DNA from: Allobrachymonas denitrificans DSM 15123
GTDB lineage: Bacteria; Pseudomonadota; Gammaproteobacteria; Burkholderiales; Burkholderiaceae_C
Assembly: GCF_900110225.1 (NCBI RefSeq)
Contig: NZ_FOCW01000001.1
Coordinates: 372,001-436,000, forward strand
Length of the DNA stretch: 64,000 nt
Reading direction: 5' to 3'
A model generated the notes under the pieces. That model searched no databases and was not told the origin of the DNA. It saw only the letters and a program-made list of their open reading frames with translations. The first letter of the stretch is position 1; each line of letters begins with the position of its first letter. Position numbers and translations under genes: made by a program. This document shows, piece after piece, positions 46,212-53,942 of the stretch.

Positions 46212-46541
46212 TATGTGTGGAAGGAAACCATGCGCACGGCGCCGGAGACAGGCTTGCAGCGGCCTGACTGGGGACAACTCGATGTCAAATTCATGTCGCA
46301 CTGCACACAAGAGGCAGCAAACCCTGTGGATTTGAACAGCATCGGCGCAAAGCCTTGTGGGACAAGGCTTACAGCGGGGTCTCGGCTGCAGGCCAGAGTC
46401 CATGCGGCATTCCGGGCAGGGGGTGTCGGAAGCCGCATGAAACAAGGCTTTCGGGAGGGGTTGCCGCTGCCCACACGAACTGTGGATAACTTTGTGGATG
46501 GCTTCTGGACGGATGCGCCAAAGCCTTGATGGACAAGGCTT
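46142..46541. repeat. ACAAGGCTT iteron-like repeats and two hairpins
   Basis: Four direct copies of (A/T)CAAGGCTT at 46142, 46362, 46442 and 46533. Two of them form hairpins with inverted partners: AAGCCTTGT-GGG-ACAAGGCTT (46350-46370) and AAGCCTTG-N5-CAAGGCTT (46521-46541). The first hairpin could also end alkB transcription. Confidence 0.7.
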
Positions 46542-46678
46542 CCAGTAGCTTGCCCATAAATAGGGCATTTTTATGAACGTAAATAAAATCAACGGGTTAG
46601 ACGTTGATTTCCGGACTCCAAAGGCGTGCCTGACAATTGCGCATGGAACATGAGGTTCTGCCCGCGAAGTGTGCACAA
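46481..46678 (+). repeat. module R3: DnaA-box pair, AT-rich motif, third box
   Basis: A perfect DnaA box TGTGGATAA, CTT, then TGTGGATGG (46481-46501); the 14-mer TAAATAAAATCAAC at 46580-46593 (offsets 99-112); TGATTTC at offset 124; and TGTGCACAA at 46670 (offset 189). The middle is diverged from R4, but end motifs and spacing are kept. Confidence 0.85.
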
Positions 46679-46840
46679 GTCATGCCGGGTGTGCACGCTT
46701 CCCCCAGCTTTTGGGGGTTTTCCGGCCAAGACAAACGCGGGCTTGTCAAGGTCAAGATCCGGACGATAGCTGAAGCTTCCCGCCACCATCCGGCGCTAAG
46801 CGCTTGTCCCTGCAGGGATTGGCAGGGTTGTGCAGCAATG

Positions 46841-47039
46841 TGTGGATAACTTTGTGCATAGGCCGTGGGCAAGCGGACTTATCGTTGATAAATCAAGCGC
46901 TTGCGTCACTTTCAGAAAAATCCGCAACCTGGAAATTATTAAATAAAATCAACAAGATGCGATGTGATTTCAAGACCATGCAGGGTGCTCGGGAATAGGC
47001 GGGAAATGGCCGGCCCCGCCCGCAAAAAAATGTGCACAA
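46841..47039 (+). repeat. module R4: DnaA-box pair, AT-rich motif, third box
   Basis: A perfect DnaA box TGTGGATAA, CTT, then TGTGCATAG (46841-46861); the identical 14-mer TAAATAAAATCAAC at 46940-46953 (offsets 99-112); TGATTTC at offset 124; TGTGCACAA at 47031 (offset 190). It is 360 bp downstream of R3. No credible coding frame exists anywhere in 46061-47164. Confidence 0.85.
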
Positions 47040-47108
47040 GTCAGCGGAGGAGGGGGTAAAAACCGGTATAAGGCGCGTCAGATCGAACAGGGGGCACCTG
47101 CAAGACAG

Positions 47109-47143
47109 GACAGCCCCGCCCGGCGAGTCCGGACGGGGCTGTC
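47109..47143 (-). terminator. hairpin after hemE
   Basis: 15-bp stem with one mismatch and a five-base loop (arms 47109-47123 and 47129-47143, rich in GACAGCCCCG / CGGGGCTGTC), 22 bases after the hemE stop. The T tract is weak, so it may stabilise the mRNA end as much as terminate. Confidence 0.6.
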
Positions 47144-47164
47144 ATGCAGCAAGGGGAGGCGGAA

Positions 47165-48283
47165 TCAGGCGCCTGTATTGCGCATGGCGCGCGAGTGGCT
47201 GTGCACAGCCTCGACCAGCGCGGCCACATGCTCGGGCGGGGTGAACTGGCTGATGCCGTGGCCCAGGTTGAAGATGTGCGTCGGGCCACGGCCTTCGCCC
47301 TGGTGCGGCGTGCCGAAGCTGTCCAGCACCTTGCGGGCTTCCACCTGCACCGTTTCGGGCGGGGCAAACAGCACGTTGGGGTCCAGGTTGCCCTGCAGGC
47401 CCTTGCCGTTGCCGTCTTTCCACAGCGCTGCGCGTGCGGCACCCAGGTTCACCGTCCAGTCCACGCCGAGCACATCGCAGTCCAGCGCCTGCATCTGCTG
47501 CAGCCACAGGCCGCCGCCCTTGGTGAACACGATGCGCGGCACGTCCTGACCATCCGGGCCGGTGCGCTTGAGCTGGCCCAGCACACGCTGCGTATAAGCC
47601 AGGCTGAAGGCCTGGAAGGCGCCATCCGCCAGCACGCCGCCCCAGCTGTCAAACACCATTACCGCCTGCGCGCCGGCATCGATCTGCGCATTCAGGTAGG
47701 TCGCCACGCTGTCGGCGTTGATGGCCAGGATGCGGTGCATCAGGTCGGGGCGGCTGTACATCAGCGTCTTCACGGCGCGGTAGTCGTCACTGCCGCCGCC
47801 TTCCACCATGTAGCAGGCCAGCGTCCAGGGGCTGCCACTGAAACCGATCAGCGGCACGCGGCCGTTCAGCGCCTTGCGGATGCTGGTGACGGCATCGAAG
47901 ACATAGCGCAGCTTGTCCATGTCCGGCACGGCGAGTGCATCCACGGCGGCTTCGTCACGCACATTGCGCTCGAACTTGGGGCCTTCGCCGATCTGGAAGC
48001 TCAGGCCCAGTCCCATGGCATCGGGCACGGTCAGGATGTCGCTGAACAGGATGGCGGCATCCAGCGGAAAGCGCTCCAGCGGCTGCAGCGTCACTTCGGT
48101 GGCGTAGTCCACATTGGTGGCCAGCCCCATGAAGCTGCCTGCCTTGGCGCGCGTATCGCGGTACTCGGGCAGATACCGTCCGGCCTGGCGCATCAGCCAC
48201 AGCGGCGTGTAGTCGGTCGCAAGGCCGCGGCAGGCGCGCAGAAAGGTGTCGTTGGTCAGCGGGGCAAAGGCGGAAGTATTCAT
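47165..48283 (-). CDS. hemE: uroporphyrinogen decarboxylase
   Basis: 372-residue enzyme removing four carboxyl groups from uroporphyrinogen III to give coproporphyrinogen III. The N-terminal signature [16 protein letters not shown], the substrate-binding [39 protein letters not shown] and the C-terminal [16 protein letters not shown] are all intact. ATG 48283 gives the usual start; the frame is open further upstream without homology. It ends next to the gene-free repeat region. Confidence 0.97.
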   Translation of the reverse strand: MNTSAFAPLTNDTFLRACRGLATDYTPLWLMRQAGRYLPEYRDTRAKAGSFMGLATNVDYATEVTLQPLERFPLDAAILFSDILTVPDAMGLGLSFQIGEGPKFERNVRDEAAVDALAVPDMDKLRYVFDAVTSIRKALNGRVPLIGFSGSPWTLACYMVEGGGSDDYRAVKTLMYSRPDLMHRILAINADSVATYLNAQIDAGAQAVMVFDSWGGVLADGAFQAFSLAYTQRVLGQLKRTGPDGQDVPRIVFTKGGGLWLQQMQALDCDVLGVDWTVNLGAARAALWKDGNGKGLQGNLDPNVLFAPPETVQVEARKVLDSFGTPHQGEGRGPTHIFNLGHGISQFTPPEHVAALVEAVHSHSRAMRNTGA

Positions 48284-48502
48284 GGCCGCTATTGTCGCAG
48301 GGATTGCAGCAAGGGCTCCGCGCGGCGCGCCATGGGCTTGCATGCGGTTGCGCGTGATCAATCTGCCGCAAGGAGGGGCGCAGTTGTAACCATTGATAAG
48401 GGGCGGCCTGCCTGCCTTGTAATTGCCATCAAGCGGCGCAAATAATGGGACAGCACGGATCCATCCGATCCAGGCTTCCCTCTATTCAACAAGGAGCACT
48501 CC

Positions 48503-49006
48503 ATGGGCCTTCTCGATACCCTGACCCAGATTGTCAACGCCGCCAGCCAGAACAGCCAGCCGCAACAACAGCAAGTGGAAGAGCTGCAGCAGGCTCCGGC
48601 CGATGTGCTGTCCCAAGGCCTGCGCGAGGCATTCGACTCCAAGGACACTCCCTCCATCGGCAATCTGGTGGGCCAGATGTTCGGCCAGTCCAGCAACCAG
48701 CAGCAGGCTGGCCTGATCAACCAGATCATCCAGGCTCTGGGTCCGGCAGCTGCCACGGCGCTGGCCGGCGGTGTGCTGCAGAAGGTGCTCAAGCCGGGTT
48801 CCGACCAGGTGGAAGCAGCCGATGTGGCCCAGCTGTCTGCAGACGAGGTGACTTCGGTGGTGAACGAGGCCCAGGCCCAGCGCCCCGAACTGAGCCAGCA
48901 GCTGAGCGAGTTCTATTCCCAGCACTCCGGCCTGATCAAGGCCCTCGGTGGCGTGGCGCTGCTGGCGGCCGCCATCAAGATGAAGCAGTACGCGGAACGG
49001 AACTGA
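48503..49006 (+). CDS. conserved hypothetical protein, Gln-rich N terminus
   Basis: 167-residue protein with no signal peptide. Residues 1-35 are Gln-rich (SQNSQPQQQQVEELQQ); a central helix region SIGNLVGQMFGQSSNQQQAGLINQIIQALG resembles DUF937/YidB-like proteins; a predicted hydrophobic helix GLIKALGGVALLAAAIKMKQY ends it. CAAGGAG before the ATG supports the start and a strong terminator follows, so it is a single-gene unit. Function not known. Confidence 0.75.
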   Translation: MGLLDTLTQIVNAASQNSQPQQQQVEELQQAPADVLSQGLREAFDSKDTPSIGNLVGQMFGQSSNQQQAGLINQIIQALGPAAATALAGGVLQKVLKPGSDQVEAADVAQLSADEVTSVVNEAQAQRPELSQQLSEFYSQHSGLIKALGGVALLAAAIKMKQYAERN

Positions 49007-49051
49007 GTTCCGGTGAGGCGACGCCAGCCAGTGCGTCGCCCGCACTCAGAC

Positions 49052-49083
49052 TGCCCGGATGCCGCAAGGCTCCGGGCATTTTT
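49052..49083 (+). terminator. intrinsic terminator
   Basis: 8-bp stem TGCCCGGA / TCCGGGCA with an 11-base loop that itself contains GCC-GCAA-GGC, followed by five T residues, 46 bases after the preceding stop codon. Confidence 0.85.
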
Positions 49084-49474
49084 GTTGGCGACCTGCGAAC
49101 CGCGGGCACGCGTCGGTGATTACCACCAAGGTGCAAGGCAGGTCGGGCGAGATCAAGGGTTTTCCCGTATTCAGGTAAGGGCATCTGCAGTGCCTCTTTC
49201 ACGGCTGTCATCTTGTTGTTATAAATGTAAGTTAGCCGTAATCAATCGGACTGGAGGAAGGCTGGCTGGGGCTGCGCAAGCCGTCGCAAGTGCGCACTGT
49301 GACACGTTTTTTTGCATTTCTCCGACAGAAATGTTGCGCTGCAGCAAAACACTGGATTGCTTCAGGGAAAACCCGTATACTCCGCCCGATGTTTCATGTC
49401 GCGCCCCTGGGCGCAGGCACCTTGTTGGTATCTGCCAACAGGCGGTGCCACCACCATGAAGAGAGGCATTGATC
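49084..49474 (+). other. 391-bp gene-free leader region of the GNAT gene
   Basis: No credible coding frame. It is less GC-rich than its surroundings from about 49200 to 49380. A TATACT -10 box lies near 49376-49381, and a TATAAA box near 49220. The likely mRNA leader (from about 49390) contains a GCGCCCCTGGGCGC palindrome near 49400-49413. Confidence 0.4.
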
Positions 49475-50167
49475 ATGCTGATGACCGAAGAACTCACCAC
49501 CGAAAAATCCGGAGAGAAGCCGGCCCACAAGGCACGGCTGCATCTTGACGCCCCCATCCGCGAAGTGCCCGAGCGCCATCGCGAACGCATTCTGCGCCAC
49601 CTGCTGGCGCTCGACGAACGTGACCGTTACCTGCGCTTTGGCTACATGGCCAACGACAAGCAGATCACCCGCTATGTCGACAGCCTCGACTTCAACCGCG
49701 ACGAGCTGTATGGCGTGTACGACAACAACCTCGAACTGGTGGCGCTGGCGCACCTGGCCTATTCCGAAGACCCGCAGCACCGCGAGTGCGCCGAATTTGG
49801 CGGCTCGGTGAACAAGAGTGAGCGCGGCCGTGGCCTGGGTCAGCAACTGTTCGACCGTGCCATCCTGCACTGCCGCAACCGTGGCGCCCATCTGCTGTTC
49901 ATTCATGCCCTGTCCGAAAACAAGGCCATGCTGAAGATCGCCCGCAACGCCGGTGCCACCGTCGAGCGCAGCGGCTCCGAGTCCGAGGCCCACCTGGTGT
50001 TGCCCGAAGCCACCGTGGCGACCCGCATCGAGGAGCTGCTGGACGACAGCGTGGCCCGTACCGATTACCGCATCAAGCAGCAGGTGCGCCAGTTCTGGGC
50101 CTTCCTGGACTTCCTGCACGATCTGCGCCACGGCGTGGACGCCAGCCGCCAGCAAAGCGGCCGCTGA
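49475..50167 (+). CDS. GNAT family N-acetyltransferase
   Basis: 230-residue protein with a GNAT acetyltransferase domain in the middle: acetyl-CoA binding motif VNKSERGRGLGQQLFDRAILHCRNRGAHLLFI (Q/R-x-x-G-x-G/A as RGRGLG, near residue 115). The RYLRFGYMANDKQITRYVD stretch near the N terminus is characteristic of a proteobacterial subgroup of unknown substrate. ATG 49475 is chosen over TTG 49469 because AGAGAGG then sits eight bases upstream. It has its own terminator. Confidence 0.85.
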   Translation: MLMTEELTTEKSGEKPAHKARLHLDAPIREVPERHRERILRHLLALDERDRYLRFGYMANDKQITRYVDSLDFNRDELYGVYDNNLELVALAHLAYSEDPQHRECAEFGGSVNKSERGRGLGQQLFDRAILHCRNRGAHLLFIHALSENKAMLKIARNAGATVERSGSESEAHLVLPEATVATRIEELLDDSVARTDYRIKQQVRQFWAFLDFLHDLRHGVDASRQQSGR

Positions 50168-50259
50168 CGGCTTCCGGCGCCTGCAGGCGGCGTACCCGCA
50201 CGGCCGATAGTCGCCCACAGAGGCACTCCGAACGTCAGCCGGCATTCGCAGCAACACAC

Positions 50260-50292
50260 AGGCCATCCCGACATCAGGGATGGCCTTTTTTT
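50260..50292 (+). terminator. intrinsic terminator after the GNAT gene
   Basis: 10-bp perfect stem AGGCCATCCC / GGGATGGCCT with a seven-base loop and seven T residues, 93 bases after the stop codon. Confidence 0.93.
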
Positions 50293-50341
50293 GTGTATGC
50301 TTGAACGTATTGCAACTTTCGCACCACAGGTGCACAGCTCA

Positions 50342-51220
50342 GTGAGTGATCCATCGCCTGCGCCCGGCATAGGGCATGAAGACAAACGCGGCCTGCTGCA
50401 GAAAATCGCCGAATTCCTGCACCCGGGCCCGGATTCGCACGAGGAGCTGTACAACACGCTGTCCCAGGCCGAGCACAACCAGGTGATCAGCGCCGAGAGC
50501 CGCATCATGCTCGAGGGCGTGATCCGCATTGCCAATCTCACGGCGGGCGACGTGATGGTTCCCGCCAAGCGCATGGACCTGCTCGACATCAACTGGAGCT
50601 ACCAGGAGTTGCTGCGCACCGTCATCACCACGGCGCACTCCCGTTTTCCCGTCTACGAAGGCGAGCGCGACAACATCATCGGCGTGCTGATGTCCAAGGA
50701 CCTGCTCAAGCTGCAGCGCGCGCCCGAGCTCAACCTGCGCGTGCTGCTGCGCACCCCGCTGTTTATTCCCGAAAGCAAGGGACTGAACGACCTGCTGCGC
50801 GAATTCCGCGCCAAGCGCAGCCACCTCGCCATGGTGATCGACGAATTCGGCCGCCTGGCCGGCCTGCTCACCATCGAGGACATCCTGGAAGAGATCGTCG
50901 GCGAGATCGATGACGAATTCGACGAGCCGGAAGAAGAGGGCAGCATCTTCAAACTGGCCGACGGCAGCTACCGCGTCAGCGGCGATACGCCGATCGAGCG
51001 CATCAACGAACACTTCGAGGTCGAGGTGAAAACCTCCGACCCCGAGGACGCCGACCATTTCGACACCATCGGCGGCGTCATTGCGCACGAGATGGGCCAT
51101 GTGCCCAAGCGCGGTGAATACATCACCCTGGCCGGGCTCAACTTCATCGTGATGCATACGCAGCACGGTGCGGTGCGCTGGTTCAAGGTCACCCCGGCCG
51201 TGGCAACCGATGCAGCCTGA
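50342..51220 (+). CDS. corC: HlyC/CorC family transporter-associated protein
   Basis: 292-residue cytoplasmic protein with two CBS domains (about residues 55-175; DVMVPAKRMDLLDIN, AHSRFPVYEGERDNIIGVLMSKDLL, HLAMVIDEFGRLAGLLTIEDILEEIVGEI) and a C-terminal CorC/HlyC domain (DTIGGVIAHEMGHVPKRGE). E. coli CorC is linked to cobalt/magnesium handling. GTG 50342 gives the same N-terminal length as E. coli CorC; the frame is open back to 50291. lnt overlaps its end by 11 bases, the usual pairing. Confidence 0.92.
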   Translation: MSDPSPAPGIGHEDKRGLLQKIAEFLHPGPDSHEELYNTLSQAEHNQVISAESRIMLEGVIRIANLTAGDVMVPAKRMDLLDINWSYQELLRTVITTAHSRFPVYEGERDNIIGVLMSKDLLKLQRAPELNLRVLLRTPLFIPESKGLNDLLREFRAKRSHLAMVIDEFGRLAGLLTIEDILEEIVGEIDDEFDEPEEEGSIFKLADGSYRVSGDTPIERINEHFEVEVKTSDPEDADHFDTIGGVIAHEMGHVPKRGEYITLAGLNFIVMHTQHGAVRWFKVTPAVATDAA

Positions 51221-52922
51221 AATCCGGGGGGGCGCAGAGCGCGCCGCCAGGGGAACTTCCATTGCGACACCCGCCGTCCTGCCGCGGTGGCTTCTTGCCG
51301 CTGCCTTGGTGCTTGCCGGTGCATTGCATGCCGGCAGCGTGGCTTGGCCCTGGGGCGGACAGGCTTTGTGGTGGCTGCAGTTGCTGGCACTCGCGGCCGG
51401 CGTCTGGCTGATCGGCCAGCCCGTGGCCGGAGGCGATTCGCGCAAGCGCGCGTTCCGCGCCGGCTTTCTGCGCGGCTGGCTGTTTGCGCTGGCTTGGCTC
51501 TGCACCACGTTCTGGTGGCTGTACGTTTCCATGCACACCTATGGCGGCATGCTGCCTTGGCTGGCCGGAGGCGCCGTGGTGCTGCTGGCGGCGGGGCTGT
51601 CGCTGTATTACGCACTGGCGGCGGGCCTCTGGCTGGCATGGCGCAAGGCGCATCCCTTCCGTCCCTGGGGCGGACTGCTGTTTGCCGCCCTGTGGCTGCT
51701 CGCCGAGCTGTGCCGGGGCGTGCTTTTTACCGGGTTTCCCTGGGGGGCTGCGGGGTACGCTCATGTGGACGGGTCGCTGTCCGGCTTTGCGCCCTGGCTG
51801 GGCGTGTACGGCATCGGATTTGTGGCGGCCTGGTTTGCGGCCGGCCTGGGCCAGATGCTTTGGAAACTGCCGCTGGGGCATGGTGCCCACCTGCCCAGCC
51901 CGGCCACGCCGCGCGGCACCATGGTGCTGGCCTTGGGCACCCTCGGCCTGGGGCTGGTGCTGCAGCAGGCCGTCAATCCGGGGCTGACCCGCAGCGCTGG
52001 CGATCGCCCCCTGCGCGTGGAGCTGCTGCAGGGCAATATCCCGCAGAACGAGAAGTTCCAGCCCAACGGCGGGGTGCTGGTGGCACTGGAGTGGTACGGC
52101 GCGCAGCTTGGCGCCTCCAGCTCCGATCTGGTCGTGATTCCCGAAACCGCCATCCCGATGCTGCCGCAGCAGCTGCCCCCGGATTACTGGCAGGCCCTGC
52201 AGCACCGTTTCGCCATGGGCGATCAGGCGGCCTTGCTGGGCATGCCGGCCGGCAATGCCGATACCGGCTACGCCAATGCAGTGGTCGGCATGGCACCCGG
52301 AGGCGTGCGCACCATTGGCGGCACGCGCCAGGCCGAACTGGCCTTGCCGCCGGCCGCATTGCCTGAATACAGCTACGCCAAGCACCATCTGGTGCCTTTC
52401 GGCGAGTTCATTCCCTTCGGTTTCCAGTGGTTCGTCGACATGATGCAGATGCCGCTGGGCAACTTCCAGCGCGGGGCGCTCAGCCAGCCGCGTCTGCTCT
52501 GGCAGAACCAGCGCATCCAGCCGAATATCTGCTACGAGGACTTGTTTGGCGAGGAACTGGCGGCCAGCTTTGGCGAGCCCGGCGTGGCCCCGACCGTGCT
52601 GGTCAACGTTAGCAACATCGCCTGGTTCGGCGACACCGTCGCCATCGACCAGCACCGCCACATCAGCCGCATGCGCGCCATCGAACTGGGCCGCCCCATG
52701 CTGCGCGCGACCAATACCGGCGCCACCGCCATCATCGACCATGCCGGCCGCGTGCAGCAGGAGTTGCCGCGCCTGCAGCGCGCCGTGCTGTTTGGCGAGG
52801 TGGAAGGCCGCGATGGTGTCACACCGTTTGCCTGGTGGGCGGCGCGCATGGGGCTGGCGCCCCTGTGGCTGCTGGGGCTGATCGTGGCCGCAGTGCTGCT
52901 GCTCGGGCTGCGCCGGCGCTGA
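51210..52922 (+). CDS. lnt: apolipoprotein N-acyltransferase
   Basis: 570-residue inner-membrane enzyme that adds the third acyl chain to lipoproteins. About seven membrane helices (first 230 residues, and one at the C terminus) flank a periplasmic nitrilase domain with its catalytic triad: Glu312 in IPETAIP, Lys391 in YAKHHLVPFGEF, Cys441 in NICYEDLFG. It overlaps corC by 11 bases, so the two are translationally linked. It finishes lipoproteins that LolCD would export. Confidence 0.95.
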   Translation: MQPEIRGGAERAARGTSIATPAVLPRWLLAAALVLAGALHAGSVAWPWGGQALWWLQLLALAAGVWLIGQPVAGGDSRKRAFRAGFLRGWLFALAWLCTTFWWLYVSMHTYGGMLPWLAGGAVVLLAAGLSLYYALAAGLWLAWRKAHPFRPWGGLLFAALWLLAELCRGVLFTGFPWGAAGYAHVDGSLSGFAPWLGVYGIGFVAAWFAAGLGQMLWKLPLGHGAHLPSPATPRGTMVLALGTLGLGLVLQQAVNPGLTRSAGDRPLRVELLQGNIPQNEKFQPNGGVLVALEWYGAQLGASSSDLVVIPETAIPMLPQQLPPDYWQALQHRFAMGDQAALLGMPAGNADTGYANAVVGMAPGGVRTIGGTRQAELALPPAALPEYSYAKHHLVPFGEFIPFGFQWFVDMMQMPLGNFQRGALSQPRLLWQNQRIQPNICYEDLFGEELAASFGEPGVAPTVLVNVSNIAWFGDTVAIDQHRHISRMRAIELGRPMLRATNTGATAIIDHAGRVQQELPRLQRAVLFGEVEGRDGVTPFAWWAARMGLAPLWLLGLIVAAVLLLGLRRR

Positions 52923-53013
52923 CTGAGCGCCCACGCAGCGCAATCCCGACCGCACCCTGCATTCGCCCCTTAAAATCAAGAGATCAGCCCGTTCCCGGGC
53001 CCAAGAGAACTCC

Positions 53014-53931
53014 ATGCTGACATTCCAACAAATCATCCTCAAGCTGCAGCAATACTGGGACGCCCAGGGCTGCGCGCTGCTGCAACCCTATGACATGGAA
53101 GTGGGCGCCGGCACCAGCCACACCGCCACTTTCCTGCGCGCCATCGGCCCCGAGCCCTGGAAAGCCGCCTACGTGCAGCCCAGCCGCCGCCCCAAGGACG
53201 GCCGCTACGGCAACAACCCCAACCGCCTGCAGCACTACTACCAGTACCAGGTGGTGCTCAAGCCGGCCCCGTCCAACATCCTCGAGCTCTATCTGGGTAG
53301 TCTCGAAGCACTCGGCTTCGACCTGAAGAAGAACGACATCCGCTTCGTCGAGGACGACTGGGAAAACCCGACACTGGGCGCCTGGGGCCTGGGCTGGGAA
53401 GTCTGGCTGAACGGCATGGAAGTGACCCAGTTCACCTACTTCCAGCAGGTTGGCGGCATCGACTGCAAGCCGGCAACGGGCGAGATCACCTACGGTCTGG
53501 AGCGCCTGGCCATGTACCTGCAGGGCGTGGACAACGTCTACAACCTCAAGTGGACCGACACGCTCAGCTATGGCGACGTCTACCACCAGAACGAGGTGGA
53601 ACAGTCCACCTACAACTTCGAGCACAGCGATGCCGACTTCCTGTTCACCGCCTTTGCCGCGCACGAGAAGCAGGCCAAGTACCTGATGGAGCAGCAACTG
53701 GCACTGCCAGCCTACGAGCAGGTGCTCAAGGCCGCCCACACCTTCAACCTGCTGGATGCCCGCGGTGCCATCAGCGTTACCGAGCGCGCTGCCTACATCG
53801 GCCGCATCCGCAACCTGGCCCGCGCCGTGGCACAGGCCTATTACGAGAGCCGTGAACGCCTCGGCTTCCCGATGGCTCCGCGCGAATGGGTGGCGCAAAT
53901 CGAAAAGACCCTGGACAAGAAGGCCGCCTGA
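53014..53931 (+). CDS. glyQ: glycyl-tRNA synthetase alpha subunit
   Basis: 305-residue catalytic subunit of the bacterial alpha2-beta2 glycyl-tRNA synthetase. The start [36 protein letters not shown] (key: YW-QGC-QPYD-E-GAGT) and [26 protein letters not shown] are near-invariant. Length is normal. glyS follows after 11 bases in the same operon. Confidence 0.98.
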   Translation: MLTFQQIILKLQQYWDAQGCALLQPYDMEVGAGTSHTATFLRAIGPEPWKAAYVQPSRRPKDGRYGNNPNRLQHYYQYQVVLKPAPSNILELYLGSLEALGFDLKKNDIRFVEDDWENPTLGAWGLGWEVWLNGMEVTQFTYFQQVGGIDCKPATGEITYGLERLAMYLQGVDNVYNLKWTDTLSYGDVYHQNEVEQSTYNFEHSDADFLFTAFAAHEKQAKYLMEQQLALPAYEQVLKAAHTFNLLDARGAISVTERAAYIGRIRNLARAVAQAYYESRERLGFPMAPREWVAQIEKTLDKKAA

Positions 53932-53942
53932 GAAAGAACCCC

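Noticed and set aside
46215-46529. A 104-codon open frame with a good ribosome site (GGAAGGAAACC before ATG 46230)
   Set aside because: Its C-terminal part is just the translated DnaA-box pair of module R3, it has no homology I recognise, and it lies inside the repeat region. Kept only as a remote possibility.
46090-47039. Firm call of the region as the chromosomal oriC
   Set aside because: No dnaA, dnaN, parAB or rpmH is nearby, and strand composition could not be computed here, so it is reported as a repeat region with an origin-like reading rather than as an origin.
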